64,000 nucleotides of DNA from Pseudomaricurvus sp033283175 (GCA_033283175.1 JAWMQM010000002.1:992001-1056000); one strand, 5' to 3'; numbered from the stretch's first letter, positions 9,086 to 17,888 are shown. The notes: a model not told the origin generated them from the sequence alone. A program made the numbers and translations.

Positions 9086-10123
9086 CTATCCGCCAAAACC
9101 GGTGAGACCACTGCCACCCAAGTCGTAAAAGAGTTGTCGCTGCCCCTGCCAGCCCACCTGCAGCTGACGACTTTCGGTAATCTCACCGATTACCGCGGCA
9201 CTGATGTTGCGCCCGCGGAAACACTCCAGCAGTGGCTCAAGCGAGTCCCCGGAGGTAGTGAGCAGATAACCGAAGCTGGGAAAGGCACAAAGCCAGTCGC
9301 ACAGATCAACTCCCCGAGGTACCGGCAGACGATCCAGATCGACGTCAGCGCCACAGGCAGAGCTTTCCAGCAACATCAGCAAGGTGCCCAGCAGACCCGC
9401 CTGACTGATGTCCTTGCAGGCCGCGGCCAGCCCTGCCTCCGCAACGACAGGCAGCAGTTCAAGATCGGCACGCAGCCTCGCTGACGGCGCCGACGTGGCG
9501 GCATTCCAGTTCAGGCTGCCCGGTTGAAATTGCCCGCGATGGTCAATGGCCGCCACCAGACACTGCCCGGGACGGGCCGCGAATGCGCTCAACAAGCGCT
9601 GTGCATGACCCACAATGGAGACCGCGAGATTGGCCTCCGCTGAACGCAGGTTCGTGTGCCCCCCGACAATCGGCACACCCAGATGCTGCGCCGCATCCGT
9701 CATGCCACGCAATAACTCGGACAGCGGTGAAATCTCACCGTCGCACCACTGCTCTCCGTCACACCACAGCGCATCCACCACAGCGGTCGGTCGTCCACCC
9801 ATGGCGGCGATGTCGCTGCAGTTGACCATCACACTGCACCAACCCGCGAACCAGGGTTGCTCAGCAACAAACTTGCCCTGCATCCCTTCAATCGCCAATA
9901 ACTGGTAGCCGTGTTCCGCATTGGGTCCCAACGGGATTGCTGCAGCGTCATCACCATTGGCGTGCCAGCCATCCGGCAAGGCGGGCAAACAGCGGCTGAC
10001 GGCTGCTATGTCTTTTTTCAAAGGGATTCCGCTGCGCAAAGCGACCTGATTCAGCAGCTCCGCCAGTGACAACCGCAGCCCGGACTGCTCGTTTACCGCA
10101 CTGGATTGCAACACGGTCCTCAT
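9086..10123 (-). CDS. nitF: AIR-synthase-like (sll0787/MSMEG_0567-type) protein, NitF
   Basis: This 345-residue protein has the PurM/AIR-synthase fold signature: an ATP/Mg region GDDAAAI near residue 57 and VNCSDIAAMGGRP near residue 100. That is the form shared by PurM, SelD, HypE and ThiL. It probably binds ATP and activates an oxygen or amide substrate. The exact reaction in Nit1C clusters is not known. Its start codon overlaps the stop of nitE by one base (TAATG), so the two are translationally coupled. Confidence 0.88.
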   Translation of the reverse strand: MRTVLQSSAVNEQSGLRLSLAELLNQVALRSGIPLKKDIAAVSRCLPALPDGWHANGDDAAAIPLGPNAEHGYQLLAIEGMQGKFVAEQPWFAGWCSVMVNCSDIAAMGGRPTAVVDALWCDGEQWCDGEISPLSELLRGMTDAAQHLGVPIVGGHTNLRSAEANLAVSIVGHAQRLLSAFAARPGQCLVAAIDHRGQFQPGSLNWNAATSAPSARLRADLELLPVVAEAGLAAACKDISQAGLLGTLLMLLESSACGADVDLDRLPVPRGVDLCDWLCAFPSFGYLLTTSGDSLEPLLECFRGRNISAAVIGEITESRQLQVGWQGQRQLFYDLGGSGLTGFGG

Positions 10124-10776
10124 TACACCGCCTCCTTAAGTGCCGTCAGCATCTGCGGCGACGTTGCCATCGCACGGGCGCCAACCCCCGTTTGCGGCTC
10201 AAACAATCCGGGCCAGTAACCGGTGTGCCGACGCTGCCGGAATGCTTTCAACACCACTCCGCTGTAGGGCGAGTTGCAGGGCGGATAGGCATTGAGGTCA
10301 GCTTCCATCATGGCGTGCCGGACACCGGAGACGTGGCAGTAGTCCTGCGTGTGCCAATGCAGGCGCCGAAACAGTAACTCGTTGCGCTCCTGCACCCTGG
10401 CGGTAAACCGGCAGCAACCCAGCGCGCGGGCACTGCTCACCGCCAGACGAATAAGCCCGGCGCCCAGCTGCCCCTGGGTCCGGAACGCCGGGTCTACCGC
10501 CAGGCGCGAACCGGTCCAGTGACCGTCCCGTTGCTGGTGGATACGCACCGTGCCTACCACCTCCTGATGCCAACCACCGTAGTTTCCCAGCGCCACCAAC
10601 AACTGTGCCGAGTCATCAATAGCGTCGCGATCGTCATACTCAAACATGCCCTGCTCTTCGCAGAAAACCCGTCGACGTAATTGATAGGCCTGCTCCACTT
10701 CCCAGGGCAGGCTTGCCCACTTGACGGTGTAGTCAGAGTAATCCGGACATTGCTGCCCACCTTTTTGTGCGCCCAT
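10123..10776 (-). CDS. nitE: GNAT-fold acyltransferase of the Nit1C cluster (MSMEG_0567 N-terminal type), NitE
   Basis: This 217-residue protein has a GNAT fold: the beta-bulge region VVGTVRIHQ, the acyl-CoA pyrophosphate loop near RTQGQLGAGLIRLAV, and the following beta strand. The first part LRRRVFCEEQGMF is typical of GNAT enzymes near N-acyl synthases. I start it at the ATG at 10776 because AGGGAG precedes it by 4 bases; an upstream in-frame ATG at 10806 has no such site. In some genomes this domain is fused to the AIR-synthase-like domain. Here they are separate genes that overlap by one base, which supports a joint role. Confidence 0.85.
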   Translation of the reverse strand: MGAQKGGQQCPDYSDYTVKWASLPWEVEQAYQLRRRVFCEEQGMFEYDDRDAIDDSAQLLVALGNYGGWHQEVVGTVRIHQQRDGHWTGSRLAVDPAFRTQGQLGAGLIRLAVSSARALGCCRFTARVQERNELLFRRLHWHTQDYCHVSGVRHAMMEADLNAYPPCNSPYSGVVLKAFRQRRHTGYWPGLFEPQTGVGARAMATSPQMLTALKEAV

Positions 10777-10827
10777 AGGACTCCCTCTCTGGCTGATGTC
10801 CCGCACAGGAATTGGGTGCGGGAGCAG

Positions 10828-10902
10828 ATGTCGAGTGGCTATCTGTTAAACAACAGCCTGTTAAGCAACCATCTGTTCAGCAACAACCTGTCGGACAACT
10901 AT
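10828..10902. repeat. Tandem 15-bp repeat between nitD and nitE
   Basis: Four contiguous 15-base units start at 10843, 10858, 10873 and 10888, with the plus-strand pattern CTGTTNANCAACNNN. A weaker fifth copy (9 of 15 matches to the 10888 unit) begins at 10828. They fill much of the 131-base spacer between nitD and nitE, the widest gap between genes in the cluster. No protein role is inferred. Confidence 0.8.
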
Positions 10903-10907
10903 CCGCA

Positions 10908-12065
10908 TCACAATGCAGCCACGCCCTGCAGTGACTCCGCCTCATGCGCCGCCGCCCTCTCGTATTCCGACAGGGTGGAACAGGCGCCGCATTTGCTGCA
11001 GCCGGCCTTGCCGGTGTCGGACGTCAGGCCTGCGTCAAACAGCATTCCCCCCAACGGTTTGAGGATGGACTCCATAAACTCCGGCGTTGGCGACGGGTGA
11101 TCCTCCAGCGGCGTTCCCCGGATCGGCACGAAAGGCACCACAAAGGGATAAACACCAATGGCAATCAGGCGGCGGCTCACATCGAGAATCAATTCCGCAC
11201 TGTCACCTAGACCGGCGATGATGTAGGTGCTTACCTGGCCGCGGCCAAACACCGCCACCGCCTGTTCGAAGGCGCTCATGTACACCTCCAGCGTGTCTTT
11301 GGATTTACCTGGCAGGATCTCCTCGCGCAGGGTTTGCCCCAGCACTTCCAGGTGCATGCCGAGACTGTCGATGCCGGCGTCTTTCATAACCTGGTACCAG
11401 GCCGGATCACCGGGAGGCTCGCACTGTGCCTGCAGCGGGATATCCACAGCGGCCTTGATCGCCAGGGCGCTGTCGGCCAACACCCGGGCACCACGATCGG
11501 GTGTCGCCGGTGTACCGGTGGTCATAATCATCTGCGTGATGCCATCCAGCTCCACCGCAGCTCTGGCGACTTCTGCCAGCTGTGCCGGTGTCTTTTCGGC
11601 AATGGTGCGGCCGGCGCGCAGCGACTGGCCTATCGAGCAAAACTTGCAGGCCTTGCGCCGGCTTTCATAGCGAATGCAGGTTTGCAACACCGTGGTTGCC
11701 AGCACATCGCGCCCGTGCAGCGTCGCAATGTGTGAATACGGCACGCCCTCTTCCGTTTGCAGCTTGTAGAATCGCGGCGTGGTCGCAAAGCCAATCTCCT
11801 GCAACGGAATCAGCTCACCACTGCTGCTCTGCCTGACGATGGTTTCTTTGCCTCTGCCCGCCTCCACGGAAAACGGCGACTCCCAGGCCGTTTCCGTGTA
11901 GATGGGAACCATGACGGTGGTATCGCCAATTGTTACCGCCTGATGGTCCGACGGACCTGCCCCACCCCGACGCGCCACATGCCGCTGGTCCGGACTGGTT
12001 AAACGCAGGCCGTAGGTCTGTAACTCAGTGATCAAACGCTGGCGTGATTCGGTAACCTGACTCAT
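10908..12065 (-). CDS. nitD: MSMEG_0568-family radical SAM protein (NitD)
   Basis: This 385-residue protein is the radical SAM member of the cluster. The presumed [4Fe-4S] ligands are C130, C140 and C143. This is a CX9CX2C spacing, unlike the canonical CX3CX2C. A second Cys group, C356, C359 and C362 (CSKCGAC), near the C-terminus may hold an auxiliary cluster. I place the start at the ATG at 12065 because AAGGAGGAG precedes it. It overlaps the 3' end of nitC by 41 bases, so coupling is likely. The substrate is not known; in Nit1C clusters this protein is thought to act with the nitrilase on a cyanide- or nitrile-related pathway. Confidence 0.9.
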   Translation of the reverse strand: MSQVTESRQRLITELQTYGLRLTSPDQRHVARRGGAGPSDHQAVTIGDTTVMVPIYTETAWESPFSVEAGRGKETIVRQSSSGELIPLQEIGFATTPRFYKLQTEEGVPYSHIATLHGRDVLATTVLQTCIRYESRRKACKFCSIGQSLRAGRTIAEKTPAQLAEVARAAVELDGITQMIMTTGTPATPDRGARVLADSALAIKAAVDIPLQAQCEPPGDPAWYQVMKDAGIDSLGMHLEVLGQTLREEILPGKSKDTLEVYMSAFEQAVAVFGRGQVSTYIIAGLGDSAELILDVSRRLIAIGVYPFVVPFVPIRGTPLEDHPSPTPEFMESILKPLGGMLFDAGLTSDTGKAGCSKCGACSTLSEYERAAAHEAESLQGVAAL

Positions 12066-13044
12066 CGTCTCCTCCTTTCGCAAACGCTGCGCTGTTCTGT
12101 GATTCAGAGACCGGCGCATGCATGGGCTGCTGGTAGCAGTTGGGTTGGTCGTTGATGGCGAGACGCAACAGTTCCGGACGGGCGTAGTGACCGACCGAAT
12201 CCATCATGCGTTTACGCTTGGTGATCAGGCGAAAATCCAGATCCGCGACCACCAGCCCTTCACCTTCGGTGATTGCCGGTGCCAGATGGCGCCCCTCCGG
12301 CGAGATAATGGCGGTGTTACAGCCGTCCCGAAGTGCCTGCTGCAATTTTTCGCTCGGCGCGATGGATTCAATTTGCTCGTCGGTGAGCCAACCGGTGGAG
12401 TTGACCACAAAGCAGCCCGACTCCAGCGCGTGATGACGGATGGTGGCCTCAATCTGGTCGCCGAATATGGGCCCCACCAGCGAACCGGGAAATTGACTGC
12501 AATGAATCTGTTCGTGCTGGGTCATCAGCGCATAGCGAGCCAATGGGTTGTAATGCTCCCAGCAAGCCAGCGCTCCGACTCGCCCGACGGCGGTTTCCGC
12601 AACCTTGAGGCCTGAAGCATCACCCTGCCCCCAGATCATGCGCTCATGATAGGTAGGGGTGATCTTGCGACGCTTGAGCAGCAGGCGACCGTCGGCGTCG
12701 AAGATCAATTGCGTGTTATACAGCGTGCCGTGGTCACGCTCGTTGACTCCCAGCACCACCACCATGCCCAGCTTGCCGGCGCGCTCTGCCACGGCGTCGG
12801 TAATGGGTCCCGGTACCACCACCGCCTCGTCGTACAGACGCATGTGCTCTGCCCCGCACTCCACCGCCGGATAGACAAACGAAAAATACGGGTAGTAGGG
12901 AACGAAAGTTTCCGGAAACACAATCAGCTCCACGCCCCGAGCCGCTGCGTCATCCATGGCATTCAACACCTTGACCAGCGTGCCGTGAGCGCTCCGGAGA
13001 TCCGGAGCCAGCTGCACGGCCGCGGCCCTGACTGTCCTGGTCAT
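12025..13044 (-). CDS. nitC: Nit6803-type nitrilase (NitC)
   Basis: This 339-residue protein is a carbon-nitrogen hydrolase of the nitrilase branch. The catalytic triad is visible: E45 in FPETF, K127 in RRKITPT and nucleophile C161 in ACWEHYNPL. The second Glu of family enzymes is in YHER (E134). CWEHYNP and length match true nitrilases such as Synechocystis Nit6803, which convert nitriles to acids plus ammonia. It lies between nitB (14-base gap) and nitD (41-base overlap). The C-terminal ~40 residues are polar and probably a flexible tail involved in spiral assembly, as is known for nitrilases. Confidence 0.95.
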   Translation of the reverse strand: MTRTVRAAAVQLAPDLRSAHGTLVKVLNAMDDAAARGVELIVFPETFVPYYPYFSFVYPAVECGAEHMRLYDEAVVVPGPITDAVAERAGKLGMVVVLGVNERDHGTLYNTQLIFDADGRLLLKRRKITPTYHERMIWGQGDASGLKVAETAVGRVGALACWEHYNPLARYALMTQHEQIHCSQFPGSLVGPIFGDQIEATIRHHALESGCFVVNSTGWLTDEQIESIAPSEKLQQALRDGCNTAIISPEGRHLAPAITEGEGLVVADLDFRLITKRKRMMDSVGHYARPELLRLAINDQPNCYQQPMHAPVSESQNSAAFAKGGDDESGYRITPAFDH

Positions 13045-13058
13045 GACCGCTGCGCCTT

Positions 13059-13541
13059 TTACAAAGTCCAGGTGTCAAGAATGACGGCGTTGTCGCGGAT
13101 GTGCAGCAATTTCAGATCCAGTACATCCAGCGGATTGATGGGTGTAATACCTTCAATCAGCGAAGGTTCTCCATGACCGTACAACGCCTGCAGGGCGAAA
13201 CGACAGCAGTACACCTTGCCACCTTCAGCCATGAACTTTTTCAGCTGTCCGGCGTAGTTCTGATGACCGGGAAACGCCTCATCACCCAGTGTTGGGAAAC
13301 CGCGCTGCACCCCGAGGGTGACACCCGGCCCGTACAACAAAATGGAGGTTTCATACCCCTTGCGCTGCAAACGCGTCGCCTGCAGCATGTTGACGAGTCC
13401 GATCGAACCTTCAAAGGCAACGGTATGGAATGTCACCAGCGCCTTTTCACCTTCCCGGGCTTTTACGTCCTCGAACACCTTCTCTTCGTAATCAACGAAG
13501 AAATCACCGTCTTTATGCATTGGCTGAGTCACTTGTGGCAT
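13059..13541 (-). CDS. nitB: MSMEG_0572/sll0783-family protein (NitB)
   Basis: This 160-residue protein is the first gene of the cluster. The sequence resembles the DsrE-like sulfur-relay fold (beta-alpha start ALVTFHTVAFEGS, then YETSILLYGPGV). It belongs to the MSMEG_0572/sll0783 family. In Synechocystis, sll0783 is strongly induced on nitrogen starvation and needed for polyhydroxybutyrate accumulation. Two adjacent Cys occur in KVYCCRF. The reaction is unknown. AAGGAG lies 7 bases before the ATG. Its leader contains the GCRATCA array shared with the divergent MocR gene. Confidence 0.9.
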   Translation of the reverse strand: MPQVTQPMHKDGDFFVDYEEKVFEDVKAREGEKALVTFHTVAFEGSIGLVNMLQATRLQRKGYETSILLYGPGVTLGVQRGFPTLGDEAFPGHQNYAGQLKKFMAEGGKVYCCRFALQALYGHGEPSLIEGITPINPLDVLDLKLLHIRDNAVILDTWTL

Positions 13542-13570
13542 TTGTCTACTCCTTGGAGATGTTATTAAAG

Positions 13571-13917
13571 GCGATCACACCTATTCGATTTAGCGCGATC
13601 AATAAATGCAATCATTACAGAGCAATCAAAGGGCCAGAACGGCGACAAGCGATTGCAATCAAGAGCCAATCAAAGAGAAATTTCGCCGCCGTGCGAAGTG
13701 AAAAAAATTGGTTTTCGCTCAAATAGCAATCAATGTCCGATCATTTTTTAAACGGAAAACGCACATAACTGAAGCAAAACGCCGCAGACCGCACCGGATT
13801 TGACCCCTCGTTCCGCATGGAGATAGGACTCCGGAAACGTGCCTCCGGCACACAATGCGATCATTTATAAATTGATTGCATTATGATGCTTGGAGTTCGC
13901 CATAATCGGAGCAATCT
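13571..13917. promoter_or_regulatory. Array of GCRATCA repeats between nitB and the MocR-type regulator
   Basis: The 384-base divergent spacer (13542-13925) holds seven exact GCRATCA copies on the plus strand, starting at 13571, 13595, 13608, 13622, 13655, 13726 and 13857. Two CCRATCA variants start at 13666 and 13737. One inverted copy (TGATTGC) lies at 13873-13879, and GCAATCT lies at 13911. Close neighbours are often 11, 13, 14 or 24 bases apart, near whole helical turns. The copies at 13857 and 13873 form an inverted pair around TTTATAAAT. Operator function for the MocR protein is an inference. Confidence 0.75.
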
Positions 13918-13925
13918 GAAGTCTT

Positions 13926-15326
13926 ATGAAAAGCACAGAGCTGGCACGCTGGGCACGCCGCGTCAAAAACAGCCAGGGTATTCCTGTCTACCGTTTGATC
14001 GCCGACCTGATCGATGAGGACGTTGACTGCGGACGGCTACAGCCGCGCGACCGATTGCCCCCGCTGCGGGATCTGGCCAGCGCCACGGGCATTAACTACA
14101 CCACCGCTGCCCGCGCCTACCAGGAAGCGAAAACCCGTGGGCTGATCGACTCTCACCCGGGCGCCGGTACCTTTGTGAAAGGCAAAACAGCGACGCTCAA
14201 ACCCAGCCTGGGCAGCTATGAAATGACCATGAATCTGCTGGTAGAGCCCGCCATCCCCACGCTGGTAGAGCAGATTCGCGACAGTGCCATCGGTGTGCTG
14301 GCGCAGCGTGATATCTATTCCATGTTGCGCTACCAGGCGTTTGGCGGAAGCCGCGAAAATCGTGAGGCGGCATTGATCTGGCTCGACCAGCGCCTGCCGA
14401 ACACGCAACTGGAGCAGGTCCTGATCTGCCCCGGCATTCATTCGGCACTGGTGGGTTTAATGAGCACGCTGGTGGAAAAACACCAGGTACTCTGTGTTGA
14501 GAGTCTGGCCTACCCCGGCATCAAGGCCATCGCGGCCCACCTGGGTATTCAGCTGCACTCGCTGGAGCGGGATTCCGACGGTCCCCTGGTGCGACCGTTT
14601 GAAGAGTTCTGCAAACTCGGCAGCGTCGGCGCGATCTATTTAAACCCCACCCTGCAAAATCCAACCACGGCCACCATGAGCCAGAATCGCCGCGAGGCCA
14701 TCGCCGATGTGTGCCTGCGCTACAGCATTCCGATCATTGAGGATGAGGCCTACACCATGCTGGCGGAACAGGCGCCGGTCAGCTTTGCCGAGCTGGCTCC
14801 CGCCCTGAGCTGGTACATCACAGGCACCTCCAAGTGCTTCGGGCCGGGAGTGCGTTCCGCATTTCTCTATGCCCCCAGCGTAAGACAGGGGCAGCGACTC
14901 TCGGCCTCCATGCGCGCGCTGCATGTGATGTCCAGCCCGCTCACCGACGCCCTGGTGACGCAATGGATTCTGGATGGCACCGCCGCCCAGATGGTGAAGA
15001 GCATTCGCCGTGAATCCATTGCCCGCCTGCGCATCGCCGAGCAATTGCTGGACAAACGCCAGCTTCGCTCCGCGCCGGGTGCGTTTCACTTGTGGCTGAA
15101 TATCCCCAAAAGCTCCGACTGGAATCCGTCGGAGCTGGCCGTGCACCTGCGCCAGCTGGGCGTGAGCGCGGTCTCCAGTGCCGCCTTCTCCACCGACAAC
15201 AACCCGCCCAACGCGGTGCGATTGTGTTTTGGCGGGCCTGTAAGACGTGAACAGTGGCAGGAGAACCTGCAACAGGTGGCGGACGTGATCGCCCAACCCA
15301 GCTATCTCAGTACCGGTATGCACTGA
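13926..15326 (+). CDS. MocR/PdxR-type transcriptional regulator (GntR HTH fused to aminotransferase domain)
   Basis: This 466-residue protein has a GntR winged helix at about residues 20-85 (core LPPLRDLASATGINYTTAARAYQEA). It is followed by a fold-type I aminotransferase domain with the PLP Schiff-base lysine at K303 (TGTSKCFGPG) and the Asp of IIEDEAY. MocR proteins use PLP or PLP adducts as effectors and usually regulate the adjacent divergent gene. Here that is the nit cluster, so the regulator may sense an amino or nitrile metabolite. This is an inference. The ATG at 13926 is about 15 bases after GGAG, a weak site. Confidence 0.9.
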   Translation: MKSTELARWARRVKNSQGIPVYRLIADLIDEDVDCGRLQPRDRLPPLRDLASATGINYTTAARAYQEAKTRGLIDSHPGAGTFVKGKTATLKPSLGSYEMTMNLLVEPAIPTLVEQIRDSAIGVLAQRDIYSMLRYQAFGGSRENREAALIWLDQRLPNTQLEQVLICPGIHSALVGLMSTLVEKHQVLCVESLAYPGIKAIAAHLGIQLHSLERDSDGPLVRPFEEFCKLGSVGAIYLNPTLQNPTTATMSQNRREAIADVCLRYSIPIIEDEAYTMLAEQAPVSFAELAPALSWYITGTSKCFGPGVRSAFLYAPSVRQGQRLSASMRALHVMSSPLTDALVTQWILDGTAAQMVKSIRRESIARLRIAEQLLDKRQLRSAPGAFHLWLNIPKSSDWNPSELAVHLRQLGVSAVSSAAFSTDNNPPNAVRLCFGGPVRREQWQENLQQVADVIAQPSYLSTGMH

Positions 15327-15356
15327 CGCAGGAGGACGGGACCAGGCGCAGCTGGC

Positions 15357-17888
15357 TCAGGGGTTGAGGTGGCGTTTGGTCTTGGCGGTCGGCAGCGCCT
15401 GCAATGGGTCATCCGGCCAGGGGTGCCTGGGGTAACGCCCCTTCATCTCTTTTTTTACATGCTCATAACTGCCGCTCCAGAAACCGCGCAGGTCCTGGGT
15501 CACCTGCAACGGTCGGCGCGCCGGCGACAGCAGGTGACAGAGCAGGCGTACACGGCCACCGGCCACGGTGGGTGTATCCACACAACCGAACATCTCCTGC
15601 AGCTTCACCGCCAGTACCGGCGGCTGCTGGGTGTAATCAATGGCGATACGGGAGCCGGACGGCACCGCCACATGGGTCGGCACCTGCTCATCCAGTTGGG
15701 CTGGCAGTGGCCACGGCAGCAACGATTGCAACATGGAGAGCAGGTTGAGGCGACGGAAATCCTCCAGTTTGCTGACGTCGTTGATGTACGGCGCCAACCA
15801 CTCATGCAGGGTCGCCAGCAGGCCGGTATCGGAGACATCCGACCAGGGGCTATCCTCCCCATCCTGCAGGCTGCGCATCAGCATTACCCGCCCACGCCAC
15901 TGCTGCACCTCCTCGCTCCAGTCAAACAGCGACAAGCCTCGCTTCGCCACCAGCTCCACCAGTGCCTGCTGGCGTATCTCAGACTGCACGTCCGTAAGCC
16001 TTTGCCGCTGCAACACCAGGCGTCCCAGTTTTAACTGCTCTTCCGCCACCAGCTTACCGGCGCGCTCGTCCCACTCCACCACTACCTGCGATTGCAACCG
16101 CTCCGGACAGAGGGACTGGAACAGCGCCATATCCAGGGCCGCCGCCAGAAATACCCGGTCCTGGCTGCGCCCTTGCTGGCCGCCTGCGGCGGCAATCACC
16201 AGTGCCGGCTCCCGCGCCAGCGGATCACCCTCGGCCAGCTCCACCGAGCGACCATTGGCCATTTGATAGCTTCTTCCCTGCTCACTGCGACGTAAGGCGA
16301 CCCGATCCGGGTAGGCACAGGCCAACAACAGACCCACAGCCTGATCCGCCGTGCAGGCATTTACTGTCCGCCCATGATCAAGGTCCGGCAGAATCCTGAG
16401 GTATTGCCTGACCTGCTGGCGCAGGCGCTCCACCGCGGACCGCTGCCGGCCATCGATCTTGCGCTCACCATTCAACAGTTCCAACCGCAGGCCAATATCA
16501 GCACTGCCGCTGTTTATGGGATCACGCTCCGACAACAGCGCGGCCAGCTGACAGGCCAGTTGCGCATGCCCCAACTGCTGCCCCTCCAGCATCATGGCGG
16601 CCAACCGCGGGTGTGCAGGCAGCGCAGGCAACTGTTGCCCCAGCTCCGTGAGCTGACACAGATCCGCACTCACGGCCCCCAACTGATGCAGCATCTCCAG
16701 TGCCTGCCGGAATGGTCCCACGGCAGGAGGGTCCAACCACAACAAATCCGTGGGGTCGTTGCACCCCCAGGCCAGCAGCTGCAAGGCCAGCGGCGCAAGG
16801 TCGGCGTTGACGATCTCCGGGTCAGGGTAGGCTGCCAGCTCATCCTGCTGCTGGCGGCTCCAGAGCCGGTAGCAGACACCGGGGGCGGTGCGACCGGCGC
16901 GGCCGGCGCGCTGCTCCGAGGAGGCACGGGAAACACGTCGGGTGTTGAGCCGGGTCAGGCCGCTGACCGGGTCGAACGCCGGTACCCGACTGAGGCCTGC
17001 ATCCACCACCACCCGTACACCATCAATAGTAAGGCTGCTCTCGGCGATGCTGGTGGCCAACACCACCTTGCGCTGGCCGTGAGGCGCCGGCGCAATGGCC
17101 AGCCGCTGCTGATCCAGACTCAGGTCACCGTAAAGCGGGGCCAGTAATACGGACGGATCGACAAGGCGTTCCCGCAATTGCTCTTCCACACGACGGATTT
17201 CACCCACACCCGGCAGGAAAACCAGCAGGCTGCCCTCTTCGTCCTGCAGGGCCTGTAACACCGTCGCCACCACCCGGGCATCGGTGCGCTGGTCAAAGCG
17301 ATAGGGATCGGCATAGCGAATAGCCACCGGGAACGCCCTGCCTTCGCTGCGCACCACCGGTGCATCACCCAGCAAGGCACCGACCCGGTCACCTTCGAGG
17401 GTGGCTGACATCACCAGCAATTTAAGCGGCTGCTCACGCAGGTCGGCAAACAATTCACGCCCCTGCAGCGTCAGGGCGAGTCCGGTATCGGCGTCGAGAC
17501 TGCGCTCGTGAAATTCGTCGAAGATCAGTAAGCCGACACCGTCGAGACTGGGGTCGTCCTGCAACCAGCGTCCGAGAATACCCTCGGTAACCACTTCGAT
17601 GCGGGTATCCGGCCCCACCTTTGAATCCAGCCGCACCCGGTAGCCAACCGTCGCCCCCACCGGCTCGCCCAGGTTTGCTGCCAGCCGCTCTGCCGCACCT
17701 CGGGCCGCCAGTCGACGAGGCTCCAGCATGATGATCTTCTGCCCCTGCAGCCAGGATTCCTGCAACAGCGCCAACGGCACGAGAGTGGTTTTACCGGCCC
17801 CCGGGGGGGCTTCCAGAACCAGCTCATCGCCAGCGTTCAGCGCCTCACGAATGGCAGGGATAACCTCTTGGATGGGGAGTTCAGACAT
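15357..17888 (-). CDS. hrpB: ATP-dependent helicase HrpB
   Basis: This 843-residue protein is a DEAH/RHA-type helicase. The Walker A motif is PPGAGKTT (residues 28-35), the Walker B is DEFH (124-127) followed by ERSLD, and motif III is SATLEGD. The helicase C domain, with SSEQRAGRAGRTAPG, and the HrpB C-terminal region are present. Length fits E. coli HrpB (about 810 aa). The family is an ATP-dependent RNA helicase of unclear role. It converges with the MocR gene across about 30 bases. Confidence 0.95.
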   Translation of the reverse strand: MSELPIQEVIPAIREALNAGDELVLEAPPGAGKTTLVPLALLQESWLQGQKIIMLEPRRLAARGAAERLAANLGEPVGATVGYRVRLDSKVGPDTRIEVVTEGILGRWLQDDPSLDGVGLLIFDEFHERSLDADTGLALTLQGRELFADLREQPLKLLVMSATLEGDRVGALLGDAPVVRSEGRAFPVAIRYADPYRFDQRTDARVVATVLQALQDEEGSLLVFLPGVGEIRRVEEQLRERLVDPSVLLAPLYGDLSLDQQRLAIAPAPHGQRKVVLATSIAESSLTIDGVRVVVDAGLSRVPAFDPVSGLTRLNTRRVSRASSEQRAGRAGRTAPGVCYRLWSRQQQDELAAYPDPEIVNADLAPLALQLLAWGCNDPTDLLWLDPPAVGPFRQALEMLHQLGAVSADLCQLTELGQQLPALPAHPRLAAMMLEGQQLGHAQLACQLAALLSERDPINSGSADIGLRLELLNGERKIDGRQRSAVERLRQQVRQYLRILPDLDHGRTVNACTADQAVGLLLACAYPDRVALRRSEQGRSYQMANGRSVELAEGDPLAREPALVIAAAGGQQGRSQDRVFLAAALDMALFQSLCPERLQSQVVVEWDERAGKLVAEEQLKLGRLVLQRQRLTDVQSEIRQQALVELVAKRGLSLFDWSEEVQQWRGRVMLMRSLQDGEDSPWSDVSDTGLLATLHEWLAPYINDVSKLEDFRRLNLLSMLQSLLPWPLPAQLDEQVPTHVAVPSGSRIAIDYTQQPPVLAVKLQEMFGCVDTPTVAGGRVRLLCHLLSPARRPLQVTQDLRGFWSGSYEHVKKEMKGRYPRHPWPDDPLQALPTAKTKRHLNP

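Noticed and set aside
10681..11100. Plus-strand frame over the 15-bp repeat that reads as five-residue repeats (LLNNS, LLSNH)
   Set aside because: It overlaps nitD and nitE antisense, and the repeat pattern follows from the DNA period of 15; no start site or homology.
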